Source: Epinephelus fuscoguttatus
Taxonomy: Eukaryota; Chordata; Actinopteri; Perciformes; Serranidae
Assembly: GCF_011397635.1 (NCBI RefSeq)
Contig: NC_064773.1
Location: forward strand, 30,265,449 to 30,329,448
Reading direction: 5' to 3'
Length of the DNA stretch: 64,000 nt
Shown piece after piece: positions 52,601 to 64,000 of this stretch (position 1 is its first letter; every line of letters starts with the position of its first letter). A program made the position numbers and the translations under genes. The notes under the pieces were generated by a model, which ran no database searches, had not been told where the DNA came from, and saw nothing but the letters and a program-made list of their open reading frames with translations.

Positions 52601-55600
52601 TTGAGTTTTTCAAATGTATTTTTTGGTGCTTTGAGCACCACAAGCCGAGTGCCATCAAGTTCTATTATATTAGAGAGAGGGCAGACATCTCTACAGCCAA
52701 TATCTCCAACACTCTGCAACTCACACCAAAACTATCTAGACTGATATACAGCACTACAGGTAAGAGGAAAAATATGCATTTTGGATTTTGGGGTGAACTG
52801 TCCCTTTAACAAGCTGTTTGAGCTGTTAGAAATCCTGTTGCTGCAGTGAACCTGATATTAAAAACAGTCTTCGTTGGAGTAAAAAGACGAAGAAGAACCT
52901 GTTTGATGGCTTTGGCTCCAACAGAATCAATGAAGCTGGCAGATGTCCAGTCCAGGATGATGGAGTGGACAGCACTGAGAGGTTCCAGGAAGACAGCACC
53001 CTCTGAGTCTGACTGACTGTTTGTTTCCCCCAGCTGGCCGTTCCTCTCCTCCTCCGCCACGTGGTTGTAGGACAAAACCTCATGGGTCACCTCTCCCTGC
53101 TTTTATTAGAACCAATCAAAGAAAGGGATCTTTTAGACAGGAATCCTACAAACATCAAAGGTTTTCAGGTGGTCAGGTTTGTGTATTTTTTGATACTACC
53201 ACTGTGTGGAGCCAGAGTAAAAAAAAATCCAAATCTTTTGCCTCAGAAGCTTGACTAGGTCCAGTCAGATGTCTGAGAGGACTACTCTATAATGTTTAAA
53301 TGGTTATGCTTTTAGGTTGTAGAAAACCCTCTTTACAAATAGGTGTTATCTGCATGAGGGGTTTGTTTTGTACACAGAGAACAAAACACGGTACAACGGT
53401 TCGACCAGACTGACAAACGAGACGTCAGAAAGAGACAAAAACTCCTCTGAGCAATATTTTAGTAACTCAGTATTTTGAGCCTAATCGCACCATTGTGGTT
53501 CAATAATGACTGAGCATCCCATGCTTTTCTGGTCTGGAAAACAAAATCAAAATCCAACAGAGTTCCAACAGAGTTCTCATCAATGAATCAATATTTTAAT
53601 CATCGAAATTTTGTATTAGTGTTTTTTTTTAACAAAAAAGAAAAACATTTACTAGTTTCATGCTTCTTAACATGAGAATTTGATGCTTTTCTTCGACATA
53701 CTGTATGTGACAATAAACTGAACAGGTTTGGAATTTTGGACTGCGGGTCAAATAAAACCCAGCAATTGAAGAATGCACACATTGCACAAGGCATGTCTCA
53801 CTACTTTCTGACACTTTATTGGTAAAATGATTAATAGAGAAAATAATGGGCAGATTGATTGATATGAAAACAATTGTTAGTTGAAGCCCTTGTGGGAACA
53901 CCAATTAATTTGAATAATTTAATTCTACATCTGTTGGGGCCAAAACTATTTCAGATGTAAATAATACTTTTGGCGTTAAAACAGCCATTACTAAAGCAAA
54001 AAACAGACGATTCCAAACATTTCAGCTGTAGCGTGTATCCAGCTAACATGATTAAATATCTCTTTTTTCATTTCACTGTTACTCTATGTGAACTATGGCA
54101 TTCACAGCTCTGATAAATGGAGTTTTCAGCCATCTCTTTACACCGTTCTCTGTACAGAATCACAAAAGGCCTGGCAAACATCATCTGTTGAAACCTCCTC
54201 AGGTCAGTCACTCCCTGCTACAGTACAGAACTAGTTTTTCACTCCCTCCAGGATTTCACAAGCCCCTACATGACGAACACGTATGGCAAATATGCAGCAT
54301 GCTGACTCAACAAAGCTCGCTGTGCACATAGGCAACAAGCAAACAGGGAGAGAAGGAAGGAAAGGAGAACTCACCTTGGCACACATCTTAAGCGGAGAGT
54401 CGTGGTTGCCGTTTGCCTTCTCCCTCTGTTTTTTGTGGGCTTTCCGAACAGCTTGTAAGTCGGCAGGGCTTACTCCCGTCTGTTAAGACATCATCAATCG
54501 TAACAAACAAGTCAGGTAACAGTTTGAAACTAGAATAAAGCTGCAAAAATAACACTTTGCTTATATGACTCAAAATTTTAACCTAATCAGAAAATATGTA
54601 TTTCTTCTTTTCTTTTGTTAGTAGTCTTCTCAGCTGAACATAATGACTACTGGATGCAAAGTAAATCTAATAACTTGTACATGGAGGACAACATCCGCCC
54701 TGACGGAGAGGGAGTAATGCAATTATGCTTTCATATAACCCATTCTAATGTCCTGCATGAGAGGTAGCAACTGCTACTTTTCCCATCAAGGCAAACAGCT
54801 GTTGCACCTCACTGACTCCTTGAAAACCCTTGAACACAACCACTCAATCGAACTCTTTGAGTCAGTCTGAGTCTGCCAGGCTGCAGTGGCAGCTTGGATG
54901 TTCTTTTCCAATGTCGTGTTAAAGGGATAGTTCGACATTTTGGCAAATTCGCCTATTGCCGTAATCCCTATAGTCATATGAGTAGGTACATTACCTTTAA
55001 TTGTCAGTGCGTGCTGTTCTGAGATCGGTGTGGCAGAGCTGCCCGCTGAAATGGAGGTGAACGATACAGCCTGCTCTCTCCCTCAAAACTAATCAAATAC
55101 ACCATCAAATGACTCCAAAACGCTCTAGTGGAAAACACATGGCTTGCGCATTCCCCACACTATGAAATAATAATGTATAATTAAGTAACATTACGACGCA
55201 TGAAGCAAATACTCGGAACTCGGAGTGACGCAGTGCGTACCTGAGACAGTGCTGTTGTTATTGCTTGTAGCCATTTGCGGTATCGTCAGCTGGACACAGC
55301 AGAAGGTTTGAGAAAAGTTTACAGAGTGTTATTGTAAATCATGGTTTACACATGTATTGTAAAAGGTTGCGGTAACAAGCCGAAGACATGGAGCAGAGTG
55401 AAGTTTCACGTAGTACCAACCAAAAATACGAACAATGGCTATTTGTGCTGGACATCGATCCCAACATGCCTGTGGAAATGGTCTGGAAAATGTTTGTGTG
55501 CTCCAACCATTTTTTACAGTGAAAGGATGGAGTGCAAAAGCTCAAGAATGGTTCAAACGCTTTTCTTGAAAGATTCTGCCATACCATCTGCCAATCCCTC

Positions 55601-58600
55601 TGCTGTAACGTTACCTCCATGTTGAGTAATATTAGCCTACAACCCAAGCAATGGTAAATAAGGCTAAAATGCAAATGTTGTTGTGGTTATGTTATGGATA
55701 AGTGCTTGCCCAGAGCATATAGTGAAGTGACTGGCATTACTTCTCATTGTTGGGAATAAACAGACTGCTAGGGAACATTTTGTGTTGTTGTTCCCTCAGG
55801 AGTTGTGGTGATTTATGAGTGTGGAGTTAGCATGTTCTCCCCATGTTCCAGTAATTATTTTGAGGTGTACTCTCGTCCCATCCTACCATCAACATATGTA
55901 TGTAACATACAGTCACTGGCCACTTTGTTAGGTACACCTGTGTAATCTAATGCAATCCAGTAGAACGGCTATACCATGATTTTTTCCCCCGAAGCTTATA
56001 AATTTTCGGTTATTGCTGACATCGTCTAGAAAGGGATGATTCTACTTTGTTTATTATTGAGGTCATAGTGAATGGTGGTGGTGTACTGGGGTGGCCTCCG
56101 AATTTTGTCTAATTGAGGGGGACAAAATATTAGGAACACTTTTCAATATATTACACTCCAGTACACCAGCACCACCCACTACGATCTCAATAATAAAGTA
56201 GAATAATCACCTTTCTGACAATGTCAACAAAAACTGAAAATGTAAAAGCTTTGTAAACGTAGAATGTGCGGCGTAGCTGTTGTATTGGATTGTGTTAGAG
56301 TGCACAGGTGTACCTAATAAAGTGGCCAGTAAGCCCCACATTTACACCACCAATCCATGCCGGCTCTGGGTCTCCCCTCAGCCCCTGGTTGCTTGGCAGC
56401 CTCAGCCTCTCTTCTTGCTCTCTCTTCTTCCAAAACCCGTAACTCTTCCTCTGTATATTCTGGCTTCTTCTCAACAAACTTGTTGTTTTGATGACGGAAG
56501 TAACTGCACTAAACATACGCTGTTTGAAATCACTCCGCCCAGCAAGTACTGTATGTCTGGAATGTAGTTAAAGCTGTGCATTTGGCTTCAGAACAACTCT
56601 GTCTCGTAATATTACATTATTATTTCATAGCGTGGGGAATGCGCAAGCCATGTGTTTTCCACTAGAGCGTTTTGGAGTCATTTGATGGTGTATTTGATTA
56701 GTTTTGAGGGAGAGAGGGGGCTGTATCGTTCACCTCCATTTCAGCGGGCAGCTCTGCCCCACCGATGTCAGAACAGCAGGCACTGATAATTAAAGGTAAT
56801 GTACCTACTCATATGACTATAGGGATTACGGCAATAGGCGACTTTGCCAAAATGTCGAACTATCCCTTTAAATGTACCACAGTAACGTTGGATCAGTTTT
56901 AGTCTTTAAGGTTATTTTACTTCTGCTTATCACTAATAATCTGTGTTGCCACTGTACATAGATCTAACATAACTCTCTTTGTTACTTCTACATTGATGAT
57001 AACTCCAACAATTTCACTGTATAGTTTTTAAAGGAATAGTTCAACATTTTGGGGGGATTTGCTCATTACTTTTCTTGCTGAGAGTTTGATAAGAAGATAT
57101 ATCATTTGCTAAATATGAAGCCGCTGCCAGCAGCAGATAATCTTAGTTAAGCATTGAGACAGGAGGCAGGGCCAGTCTGGGGAAACAGGTATCCTGGTAA
57201 AAAACAAAAACAAAAAAAAAACAACCTCTGGTTCATATTTGTTGTACCACGATTTTCTTATCCATCTCTCTTGGCAGAAAGCAAAAGATACTTTTCAGAT
57301 TTCCTCTGAAATTTGTCAGTATTTCCTAAAATGTCTAATTATTAACTTTAACAGTCATACTGTTGCCCTCGTTTTTTATGAACTTAATCTCAAAAACCTG
57401 GGCCCCATTCTTGAAACGTGGCTCTGCTAATCCAGACTAACATGCTGTTATCAGGCTAAAATAAACCCGAACATGCAAGAGACATTTATGTTATGTGATA
57501 ATCATAAGTCTTCTATGAAAATTAAACCTTACTTATATCTCCTACATAAACAGCTTTAAAAGGTTATGTATGTGACATTTGGTACATTAATTTAGCAGTA
57601 AACCACTATTTGCTAAATAAAAATGTAGTGGAGTAATTGCATCCTGTATGTGTTGTAATCTTAAATACTAATATTTATGCTATGTTGTGGTAGACGGTTA
57701 TGTGTGTATGTTAGTGCATGTGAATCCCTCTGAGTGTGTCCCACTAGCTATCTTATTGTTAACACTTTATACTGTGCTCTTACGGAAGCAAAACACCCAT
57801 CCTCCGGTTTCCCCTCACGTAACAATGTCAATACTTAATACGTTTACATGCACAATTAAGTTGAGCTACAGTTATACCTTAACTTGGCCATTTAATTGAA
57901 CTACTGTCCTTGTCCCAGTATACAAGCACAGGAGGGGAATAGATTTATTGACCTAAGTATGTCCGACTCTACTACAATAGGCGGCGATATGCCCCCTTTC
58001 AGCTTGTTAGTATTGGACCTTTATCTGGTTGACCTGTTACTTCACAGACCAAATAATCGCCAAACAAGTTAGCTGCAGTTAGAAATCTGGTACCGTGGTG
58101 GAAAACTTTACAGCTCTGTACATTTCGTCTGTACAAAAATGCACGGCTCTGGATGTAGATTTCACCATGTTGTTAGCAGCTTCTTCCTTTGTTACGCATT
58201 AAATGATATTTGACTTCCAGGTCAAAGCATGGGGTCGAAACTGTGGAGCATGTGCAGAGCGCCTCAACAAGTTTGGGTCCAATTGACTGTATACAGTATA
58301 CAGTATCTAACAAAATGTTTCCCATTCTGTTCCTGAGATATGACATTGAATAATGGCCAGAAAAGTGTTATCAGTGAAGTTGACCTTTTGGATATAAAAT
58401 GTCATTACTTTAGTATTTTATCCTATTAGACATTTGCGTGAAAATTTGGCACAATTAGCGAATTAATTCTTGATTTATGGCAAAAAAGATATTTTCTAAG
58501 GTCACAGTGACCTTTGACCATCAAATTTTAATCAGTTCATTCATGAGTTGAAGTGGACTTTTGTGTCAAATTTAAGGCCTAATTAATTAATTCAAGGCCT

Positions 58601-61600
58601 TCTTGAGATATTGTGTTCACGGAAATGAGACTAAGCATGGTCACAGTGACCTTGACCTTTGACCTATGATCACCAAAAACTAATCAGTTTATCCTTGACT
58701 CAAAGCACATGACTGTGCCTAATTTAAAGAAATGCCCCAAGGTGTTCTTGAAATACCGCATTCACAAGAATGAGGCAGATGCAAGATCACAATGACCTTG
58801 ACCTGTGACCTTTGACCACCAAAATCTAATCAGTTCATCCTTGAGTCCAAGTGAACATTTGTGCAAAATATAAAGGTATTCCCTCCGGGTGTTCTTGAGA
58901 TATCACGTACACATGAAAAGACAGATATACAGATGAAAAGACAACCCAAATCATCATGCCTCCGGCCACAGCTATCATCAGCACATGGTATAAAAACTTA
59001 CTAAGGATGGCAGAGATGAGGGTAGATGTATGGCTAATGTATGATTCATCCTAAAACAGTCAATTAGATGTCCTTTTGCAGGTTTTGGTTTAGGGACTTG
59101 TTGCTCTGACAACATGTCTAGATACATTTTAAGACAGCTTTGAAAAACAAAAACATCCAGACTCATGTTAAATCCCCAACATTCTAATCTGGGTGATGTG
59201 GTCATCCTTGTACTAAGAACACAGTGATGCACTCCGTTTTCTTCCTCTTTCACTTCTCTTTCTGCTGATGTCACATTACAACTGTTTGCTCACATCTTTA
59301 AGAGTCCATCTGCCACCAAATAGTTTTCACATAATAACATGTCCCTGGGTAACTGTGGTGATGACCTACATTGAAGAGTGTCAATTCTGGACTCCATCGC
59401 AACTTCAACAACCTGAGTCACACCACTTCACTTCCACTGTTTCTCATTGTCCTCTCCTCCATAGATGTCAATTTGAAAAGGTTTCTTTTACCTTCTGTTC
59501 AGTTCTTTATCAACACACACAGACTTACACACAAACTGTGGCTAGGATTACCTTCTCTTTGAGGGCGTTCACATAAAGGTCACTGTTAGCAAAGTAGATT
59601 GAAGAGTTGGAGTGGAAAATCTTAATCCCCTCATATTCAGCTGCCTGGTAACAGAACACAAATCACAGACATTCAGAGTTCAGACCAACGGACTGGATGT
59701 AAAATGTTTAGCCTGGGTTCAGATTTGAGTGTTTTCTCCCCTGAAAGACCCACCTCTTCATACTCATCCACATCACAGTACAGCCCTGTGCCGGGGACAT
59801 GGCCCAGGACAGCACTTTTAGGGCTGAAAGACAAAGAGGAAAGGTCAGAACTACCTCAATTTCATAACTTTTACACTACATTCCTCTATTAACCACTTGG
59901 AACACCACTTCAACCAGTTCATATAAATGTATGAACATGCTATGATATGTGCTATAAAGTTTATTCATGTTACAGCGATGTGATGATAAACACATATTTG
60001 GACTTTAGACAAGCAGCTGCCTATCATCAGTACCTCTGTGTTCTGTAGATGACTGTTAGTATGGCGAATGAGAGGGCCACCAGGAGACCATAATCCAGCC
60101 CCAACAGCACAGACGCCACGAAGGCCACCATCCAGATGGCCTGAGAGAGAAAAGGGAAGAAACAGAAATATACTGACATGAAGTGCTGCAGAGGAGCTAC
60201 AGCTGCATCCTCTTTCCTCATCTGAGCGGAAAAAAACAGGCCGTTTCTTTTTATTTTGTCACATACTGGCAATATCACTCATCAATCATGTGACAGAGGC
60301 TCCCAAAAATAAGACATTGGCCAATTAAGCATTGTTGAAATGGACTTAAAAATGGTAGTTTAAAAATCTATCATGGTTAACTCTACATGCTTCTTTTTCT
60401 CAGGTAGACATGAAGGTGAGCACAGATTAGATAAGATCGCCCAAGGTTTAAGGTGGAATCTGTGAAAGACAAGATAAAGGAAGCACATTATCCTGTTTGT
60501 GCTGAGCAGTAGAAGTCCTCACAAAACTAAACATGTTTACCCAACACAATCCCAGAGGTGGACCAGTCCATTAAACTAGAAATACCGCCTCTCCATTGTA
60601 TGCCTCCATGCACCAGTCACATTGCACTTATATCTATGTCTGCAAAACACGTGGATACTTTGCACACATCTCCCCCCCAGAAGCACCAAAGATGTATACA
60701 ATCAGCACAGTTTAATGTAAGTGTTACCAATTCAGTATCTGACCAAATGTCTCCCCTTCTGTTCCCTTGAGTTATGGCCAAAAACATTTTTTGTGAGGTG
60801 ACAGTGACCTTTGACGTTCGACTTTAGACCACCAAATTCCAATTGGGCCATTCTTGAGTCCACGTGGACATTTGTGCCAAATTTGAGAAAACTCCCTGAA
60901 GGCCTTCTTGAGATATTGTGTTCATGAAAATGAGACAGATGTAAGGTCATTGTGACCGTGACCTTGACCTTTGACTACTAAAATCTAGTTCCTCGTTAAG
61001 TCCAAGTGAATGTTTGAGCCAAATTTTAAAAAAATCCCTTCAAGGTGTTCTTGAGATATTGCGTTTACATGAATGAGACACTTGTGGTCACAGGGACCTT
61101 GACCTTTGAGTATGACCATCATTGTTGAGTCTCAGTGGACGCTGGTGACAAATTGGTGCTCTTGAGATACCACATTCATGATAATGGGATGGACGGGTGG
61201 ACAACCCCAAAATATGGTGCCTCTGGCCATGGCTATCACATGCGCAGAGGCATAAAAACACATAACACACATAAAATCTAAGCACAAACTGCTCTACCTG
61301 CTACTGGACCTCAGCCAACATAGACCTGAAGGAAATCAGGCCCAGATCAGCCAAAAAGTAAACTTTAATACTGTTAAACTGCCTCCAATTTGTATTTAAT
61401 GCTTTGGTAATCTTATCCAGCTCTGAACCAGATGTGTTCACACTTAGTTCTCAGTCAATGCATTCAGAACTTTGTTGGGAATAGAATGATTTTATATGTT
61501 TTACTATCAGTTGTGTTTCACTATATAAATTTTAGATGTGTGAACAATGAGAATACTGAGATGATTTAAGCTGATCTGAATGTGTTTGCTTTGCAGAAGT

Positions 61601-63094
61601 GGAGAAGTACAGGAGAGGAAGAGACATGAAGTCTGAGGAGCACATACTGCAATGCTTAGATAATTAGTTTCATATATGGTAAAAAGAATAGAAAGTGATG
61701 AACAGATAGTAAGGTACAGCACGTGTAGGGAGTTGTGTTGTTCTCTTGTCTTTCAAAACAGGAACCACGCCCCCACTGTCAGCGGGAAGGAGTCAGATTA
61801 ACACGAGGCAGGGGCGTGGTGTGGTGAAGGAGGAAGTGGAACTGCCAATGAGAAGAGGACAACGCCTTGCGTGCACAATGACACTCTGTTACGCTCAAAT
61901 ATACTGGGTCAGGGAAAGAACAGGAGGTCAGACTTCGTGAACTGACACACCTTTGTTGTTCGTCAGGGACGTGAAGTTGAGACCCAGAGCTCTGTAATTT
62001 TATTCCTTTACTGCTTAATAAACTACATTAACTGAGACCGAATATCTTCTCCTATTGCTTCATTAAAGAACACGCAGGACTGAGCTCACACATAGCACAT
62101 TGGAGAGTAGGATGAGCCCCAAGTCCATCAACTTCTACTTGTCCAATTCATTCAGCACTAACATTTCTCACTTGAAACAGTATCCCTTTCTTTTTTTAGC
62201 TGTGACCAGCAGCTCTATAGGTCACTCTGCTGGTCAGTCGGTCGACAACAATTTCCCCACCCCTCAGTAGCAGTTCTTGTGGGAGTGGGAGTGGCCTATA
62301 ACAAAAAGGTGCATAATCTCTTTTTCAGATTCATAAATGTGTATAAAAGCTTTTTGTAAAATTCACTGGGACAGGCAAACTTGTGGGGAAAAACCTTTGG
62401 CCTGTGTCTTCTGCTTAAATATACACACACAGAGTCTTGAACATTAGGAACCTTCAAAAACACATTAAAATAATTTGTTGTGTTCTGGTGTTCTAACTAT
62501 AGACGCAGCATTTGTTGCTCTTGGTGACAGACTACTTTGAGAGAACAGCTCCTGACCAAAAACCACAGTCGACTAAAAAGTGCAGAACAAGCTCCTTATC
62601 AGCTCATTTTACATCTTCGGGTTTCCTGTGGGGACCTCTACTGCACTGTAACATTTTTGTTATGTTGAGTTTGATTTAACAGACTGACCAGTTCGATCTT
62701 ACTGGTCCTCCACAGAACAGGAATGTCTCTGAACTGTTTGAACATCCCCAACAGGTTCACCATGATGATGGCAGCCAGCGCAGTCTGGGAAACACAACAG
62801 AGGATCATACAGTTGAACAATACAGGAAGACATTAGCAACGACTCTTGGCAATCTTTCGATCTCATTACGTGAGGCGTGACGCAGAGCCATCAGCCTCTG
62901 TTTGTTCAACAAACTGGACAGAATATAAAAGTGACTGTAGCTCCACCCGTGACGCTGAGCTGCCAGACAGGAAGCTGGAAGCTCTGCGTCATCAGCAACA
63001 GCTTCACCCACCTGAGGGAGCGGTTGGAAGACAAAACCAATGGCCACCACCACCAGCAGCACCATGAGAGACGCCAGCAGTCCTGCAATCTGAA

Positions 63095-63142
<48 letters not shown>

Positions 63143-63359
63143 TAACTGTGTCAACATAACCTCATTCTAATTACAGTTTTACAACACCAATTTAGTTGAG
63201 TGAGATGGTGTACTAGCTCCTGTAGTGGAATTGTGTATGTGCTACCTGTGTTTTTCCACCAGTGCTCTCCTGCACAAGGCTCCTTGACATGGAGCAAGTG
63301 ATGGCGAAGGTTGAGAAGAAAGAGCTGATGAAGTTACACAGACCAATGGCAATCAGCTC
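49639..63359 (-). CDS. slc26a5: Prestin, SLC26 family anion transporter (3' part)
   Basis: In mammals prestin is the voltage-driven motor of outer hair cells; fish orthologues act mainly as electrogenic anion exchangers. Ten coding exons are present in transcript order: 63359-63246, 63089-63012, 62784-62689, 60140-60034, 59823-59754, 59644-59552, 54479-54375, 53096-52899, 52296-52242, 49838-49639. They give 371 in-frame residues with a stop; the N-terminal half lies beyond 64,000. Features in order: the SLC26 segment [16 protein letters not shown], three hydrophobic membrane segments ([53 protein letters not shown]), WRTSKIEL, then the cytosolic STAS domain (VYRTQ-like start, [19 protein letters not shown], a charged intervening loop, [28 protein letters not shown]). 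The exon ending at 52,899 uses a weak donor (CAG/GTTCTT). Another SLC26 paralogue is possible on sequence alone, but neighbour psmc2 supports slc26a5. Confidence 0.9.
49839..52241 (-). other. Last intron of slc26a5
   Basis: No coding sequence is recognised. It includes a fragment at about 52,082-52,140 that recurs inverted near 18,280-18,340, and AT-rich filler. The acceptor before the last exon is CTACAAG, with a weak pyrimidine tract. Confidence 0.55.
52419..52809. mobile_element. TTAA-flanked MITE (uninterrupted copy)
   Basis: Left end TTAA then GGGACAGTTCATC; right end GGTGAACTGTCCC followed by TTTAA. It is the same family as 39,533-40,552 but lacks the nested insertion, so it shows the empty-site structure. 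Its right end is 90 bp from an slc26a5 exon. Confidence 0.8.
55341..55625 (+). pseudogene. THAP-domain fragment inside the foldback element
   Basis: The 94-codon frame starts [20 protein letters not shown] then KFHVVP, matching the first half of a THAP zinc finger (C-x4-C, then FH-x-P). The second half is shifted between frames: the VCSNHF expected for the C-x2-H ligand pair appears in another frame near 55,497-55,514, and an LKDSAIPS block resembling the end of the domain returns in the first frame. Hence a frameshifted relic. THAP domains occur in P-element-type and other cut-and-paste transposases; the source here is unknown. Confidence 0.65.
55915..56330. mobile_element. MITE nested in the THAP foldback element
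   Basis: Terminal inverted repeats of 28 bp with one mismatch (ACTGGCCACTTTGTTAGGTA at the left against the complement of TACCTAATAAAGTGGCCAGT at the right). The interior is itself palindromic: TGATTCTACTTTGTTTATTA near 56,027 and its complement near 56,190. No coding sequence. Confidence 0.85.
57028..57230. mobile_element. Possible TTAA-type MITE half
   Basis: TTAA then AGGAATAGTTCAACATTTTG resembles the end of the neighbouring foldback element (AGGGATAGTTCGACATTTTG). I cannot find the matching right end, so it may be truncated. Confidence 0.4.
58305..58985. repeat. Dispersed repeat of tandem GGTCA-rich units, copy 1
   Basis: Several diverged units of about 110 bp, each with a TCACAGTGACCTTTGACC-type core, an ATCAGTTCATCCTTGAGTC-type block and a TTCTTGAGATATTG-type block, ending ATGCCTCCGGCCACAGCTAT. 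A second copy lies at 60,735-61,255. No open frame. The units contain repeated nuclear-receptor half sites. Confidence 0.82.
58499..58513. promoter_or_regulatory. Perfect oestrogen-response-element palindrome
   Basis: AGGTCACAGTGACCT: two AGGTCA half sites inverted with a 3-bp spacer, the exact consensus ERE, inside a repeat unit. It overlaps a DR1-like TGACCTTTGACC. Sequence match only; function is not implied. Confidence 0.5.
60735..61255. repeat. Dispersed repeat of tandem GGTCA-rich units, copy 2
   Basis: Same unit structure as 58,305-58,985, in the same orientation, ending ATGGTGCCTCTGGCCATGGC. ERE-like palindromes here are imperfect (AGGTGACAGTGACCT near 60,796; AGGTCATTGTGACCG near 60,943). 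Confidence 0.82.
61256..62688. other. slc26a5 intron sequence without recognised element
   Basis: Part of the intron between the exons at 60,034-60,140 and 62,689-62,784. Short open frames show no domain. I see nothing that can be supported. Confidence 0.45.
63097..63140. repeat. (CA)n tract next to an slc26a5 exon
   Basis: About 22 CA units on the plus strand, hence (TG)n in the slc26a5 transcript, ending about seven bases (TTTGTTCAG acceptor) before the exon at 63,089. Confidence 0.95.
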
Positions 63360-64000
63360 CTGAAAGCAGAACAACAGAAAGTTTTGTCTCAGAACAAAGA
63401 AATTCAAAATGTGAACATGTTCTGCAGCTGGCTAGGCAGCGAAAACATAGTTTTAGGGCTTTTCATATAGGTATGATTGACTGCAGGGTGAAGTGGCAGC
63501 TAAGCCGCATCTATGTCTGTCTGTGGAGGACTGCACTGCCATCTGATATTAAGGAGTCAGTTTTAAATTGTGACTGTTAAATTATCGGTTTAAAACTCCT
63601 TGTAGTTGCATTAAATAGCAGTCCACTTTTGTGTTTTGGACAGTTGGTGTTCACACTTGATGTGTACCATACTGGAGTACACGTGAACCGTACTAGTTGA
63701 GACCACCTTGTCATGTGGACTGGAGCATGGATTGACGCATCATGCCAGGGAACAGTACACATTGTTCAAGGTAATCAAACAGGGTCTCTGATGTGGAAGC
63801 CTCCTTAAACAACTATAGGAAATGACCCCAAAAACCTAAATAGTCTGTGGATGAAAGCAGGTGAATGTTTACAGTGAAGAGCCCAGAGCAAACAACCATG
63901 ACCTCCGGAGAGGGTCAATGACGCCATCAAGCACAGTTAGGTCAGTTATGCTTAGCTTAAGTTACAGTAACTTCCTATTTCCAGTCAGGCTAGTGTGACA

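Larger units (their letters stand above)
54919..56871. mobile_element. Large TTAA foldback element with decayed THAP domain
   Basis: About 1.95 kb between TTAA sites (TTAA then AGGGATAGTTCGACATTTTG at the left; CAAAATGTCGAACTATCCCT then TTAA at the right). The inverted arms are about 270 bp each (54,919-55,190 and 56,600-56,871) and still highly similar, for example CTGAAATGGAGGTGAACGA near 55,045 and its complement near 56,735. The middle carries a broken THAP-domain frame and a younger nested MITE. Lies in slc26a5 intron between 54,480 and 59,551. Confidence 0.85.

Noticed and set aside
55341..55625. Functional THAP-domain gene
   Set aside because: The second half of the zinc finger is frameshifted, and the frame lies within a transposable element.

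Overview
The window is vertebrate nuclear DNA from a ray-finned fish, most likely a percomorph teleost. Every real gene but one is split by GT-AG introns, the intergenic DNA is full of fish-type SINEs, TTAA-flanked foldback elements and Tc1/PIF-type remnants, and the gene order matches a vertebrate block known from human 7q22. I cannot name the species. There are no prokaryotic features (operons, ribosome binding sites, CRISPR).

Layout. Positions 1-16,000 hold no gene I can support; this part is a graveyard of dispersed repeats. From 16,492 to 17,703 (minus) lies an intronless, intact phax gene (snRNA export adaptor). It is divergent from pmpcb (plus, 19,618-29,653, 13 coding exons, 483 aa, mitochondrial processing peptidase beta). 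pmpcb meets dnajc2 tail to tail (minus, 41,255-29,822, 16 coding exons, 618 aa, ribosome-associated J protein with two SANT domains). dnajc2 shares a 488-bp head-to-head promoter with psmc2 (plus, 41,744-48,728, 12 coding exons, 433 aa, 26S proteasome ATPase Rpt1). psmc2 meets slc26a5/prestin tail to tail (minus, last 10 coding exons, 63,359-49,639; the 5' part lies beyond the window). I placed all exon borders by hand from splice signals; the reading frame closes exactly through every gene.

The order pmpcb-dnajc2-psmc2-slc26a5 with alternating orientation is the conserved vertebrate block, which supports the prestin call. The genes are not one pathway: they cover snRNA export, mitochondrial presequence cleavage, co-translational folding, protein degradation and anion transport/electromotility.

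I found no new multi-gene system. The points most worth a second look are back-to-back poly(A) signals at both convergent junctions, long (UG)n tracts abutting three 3' splice sites, the intronless phax, a large TTAA foldback element carrying a decayed THAP domain and a nested MITE, and a dispersed repeat in the slc26a5 introns with a perfect oestrogen-response-element palindrome.
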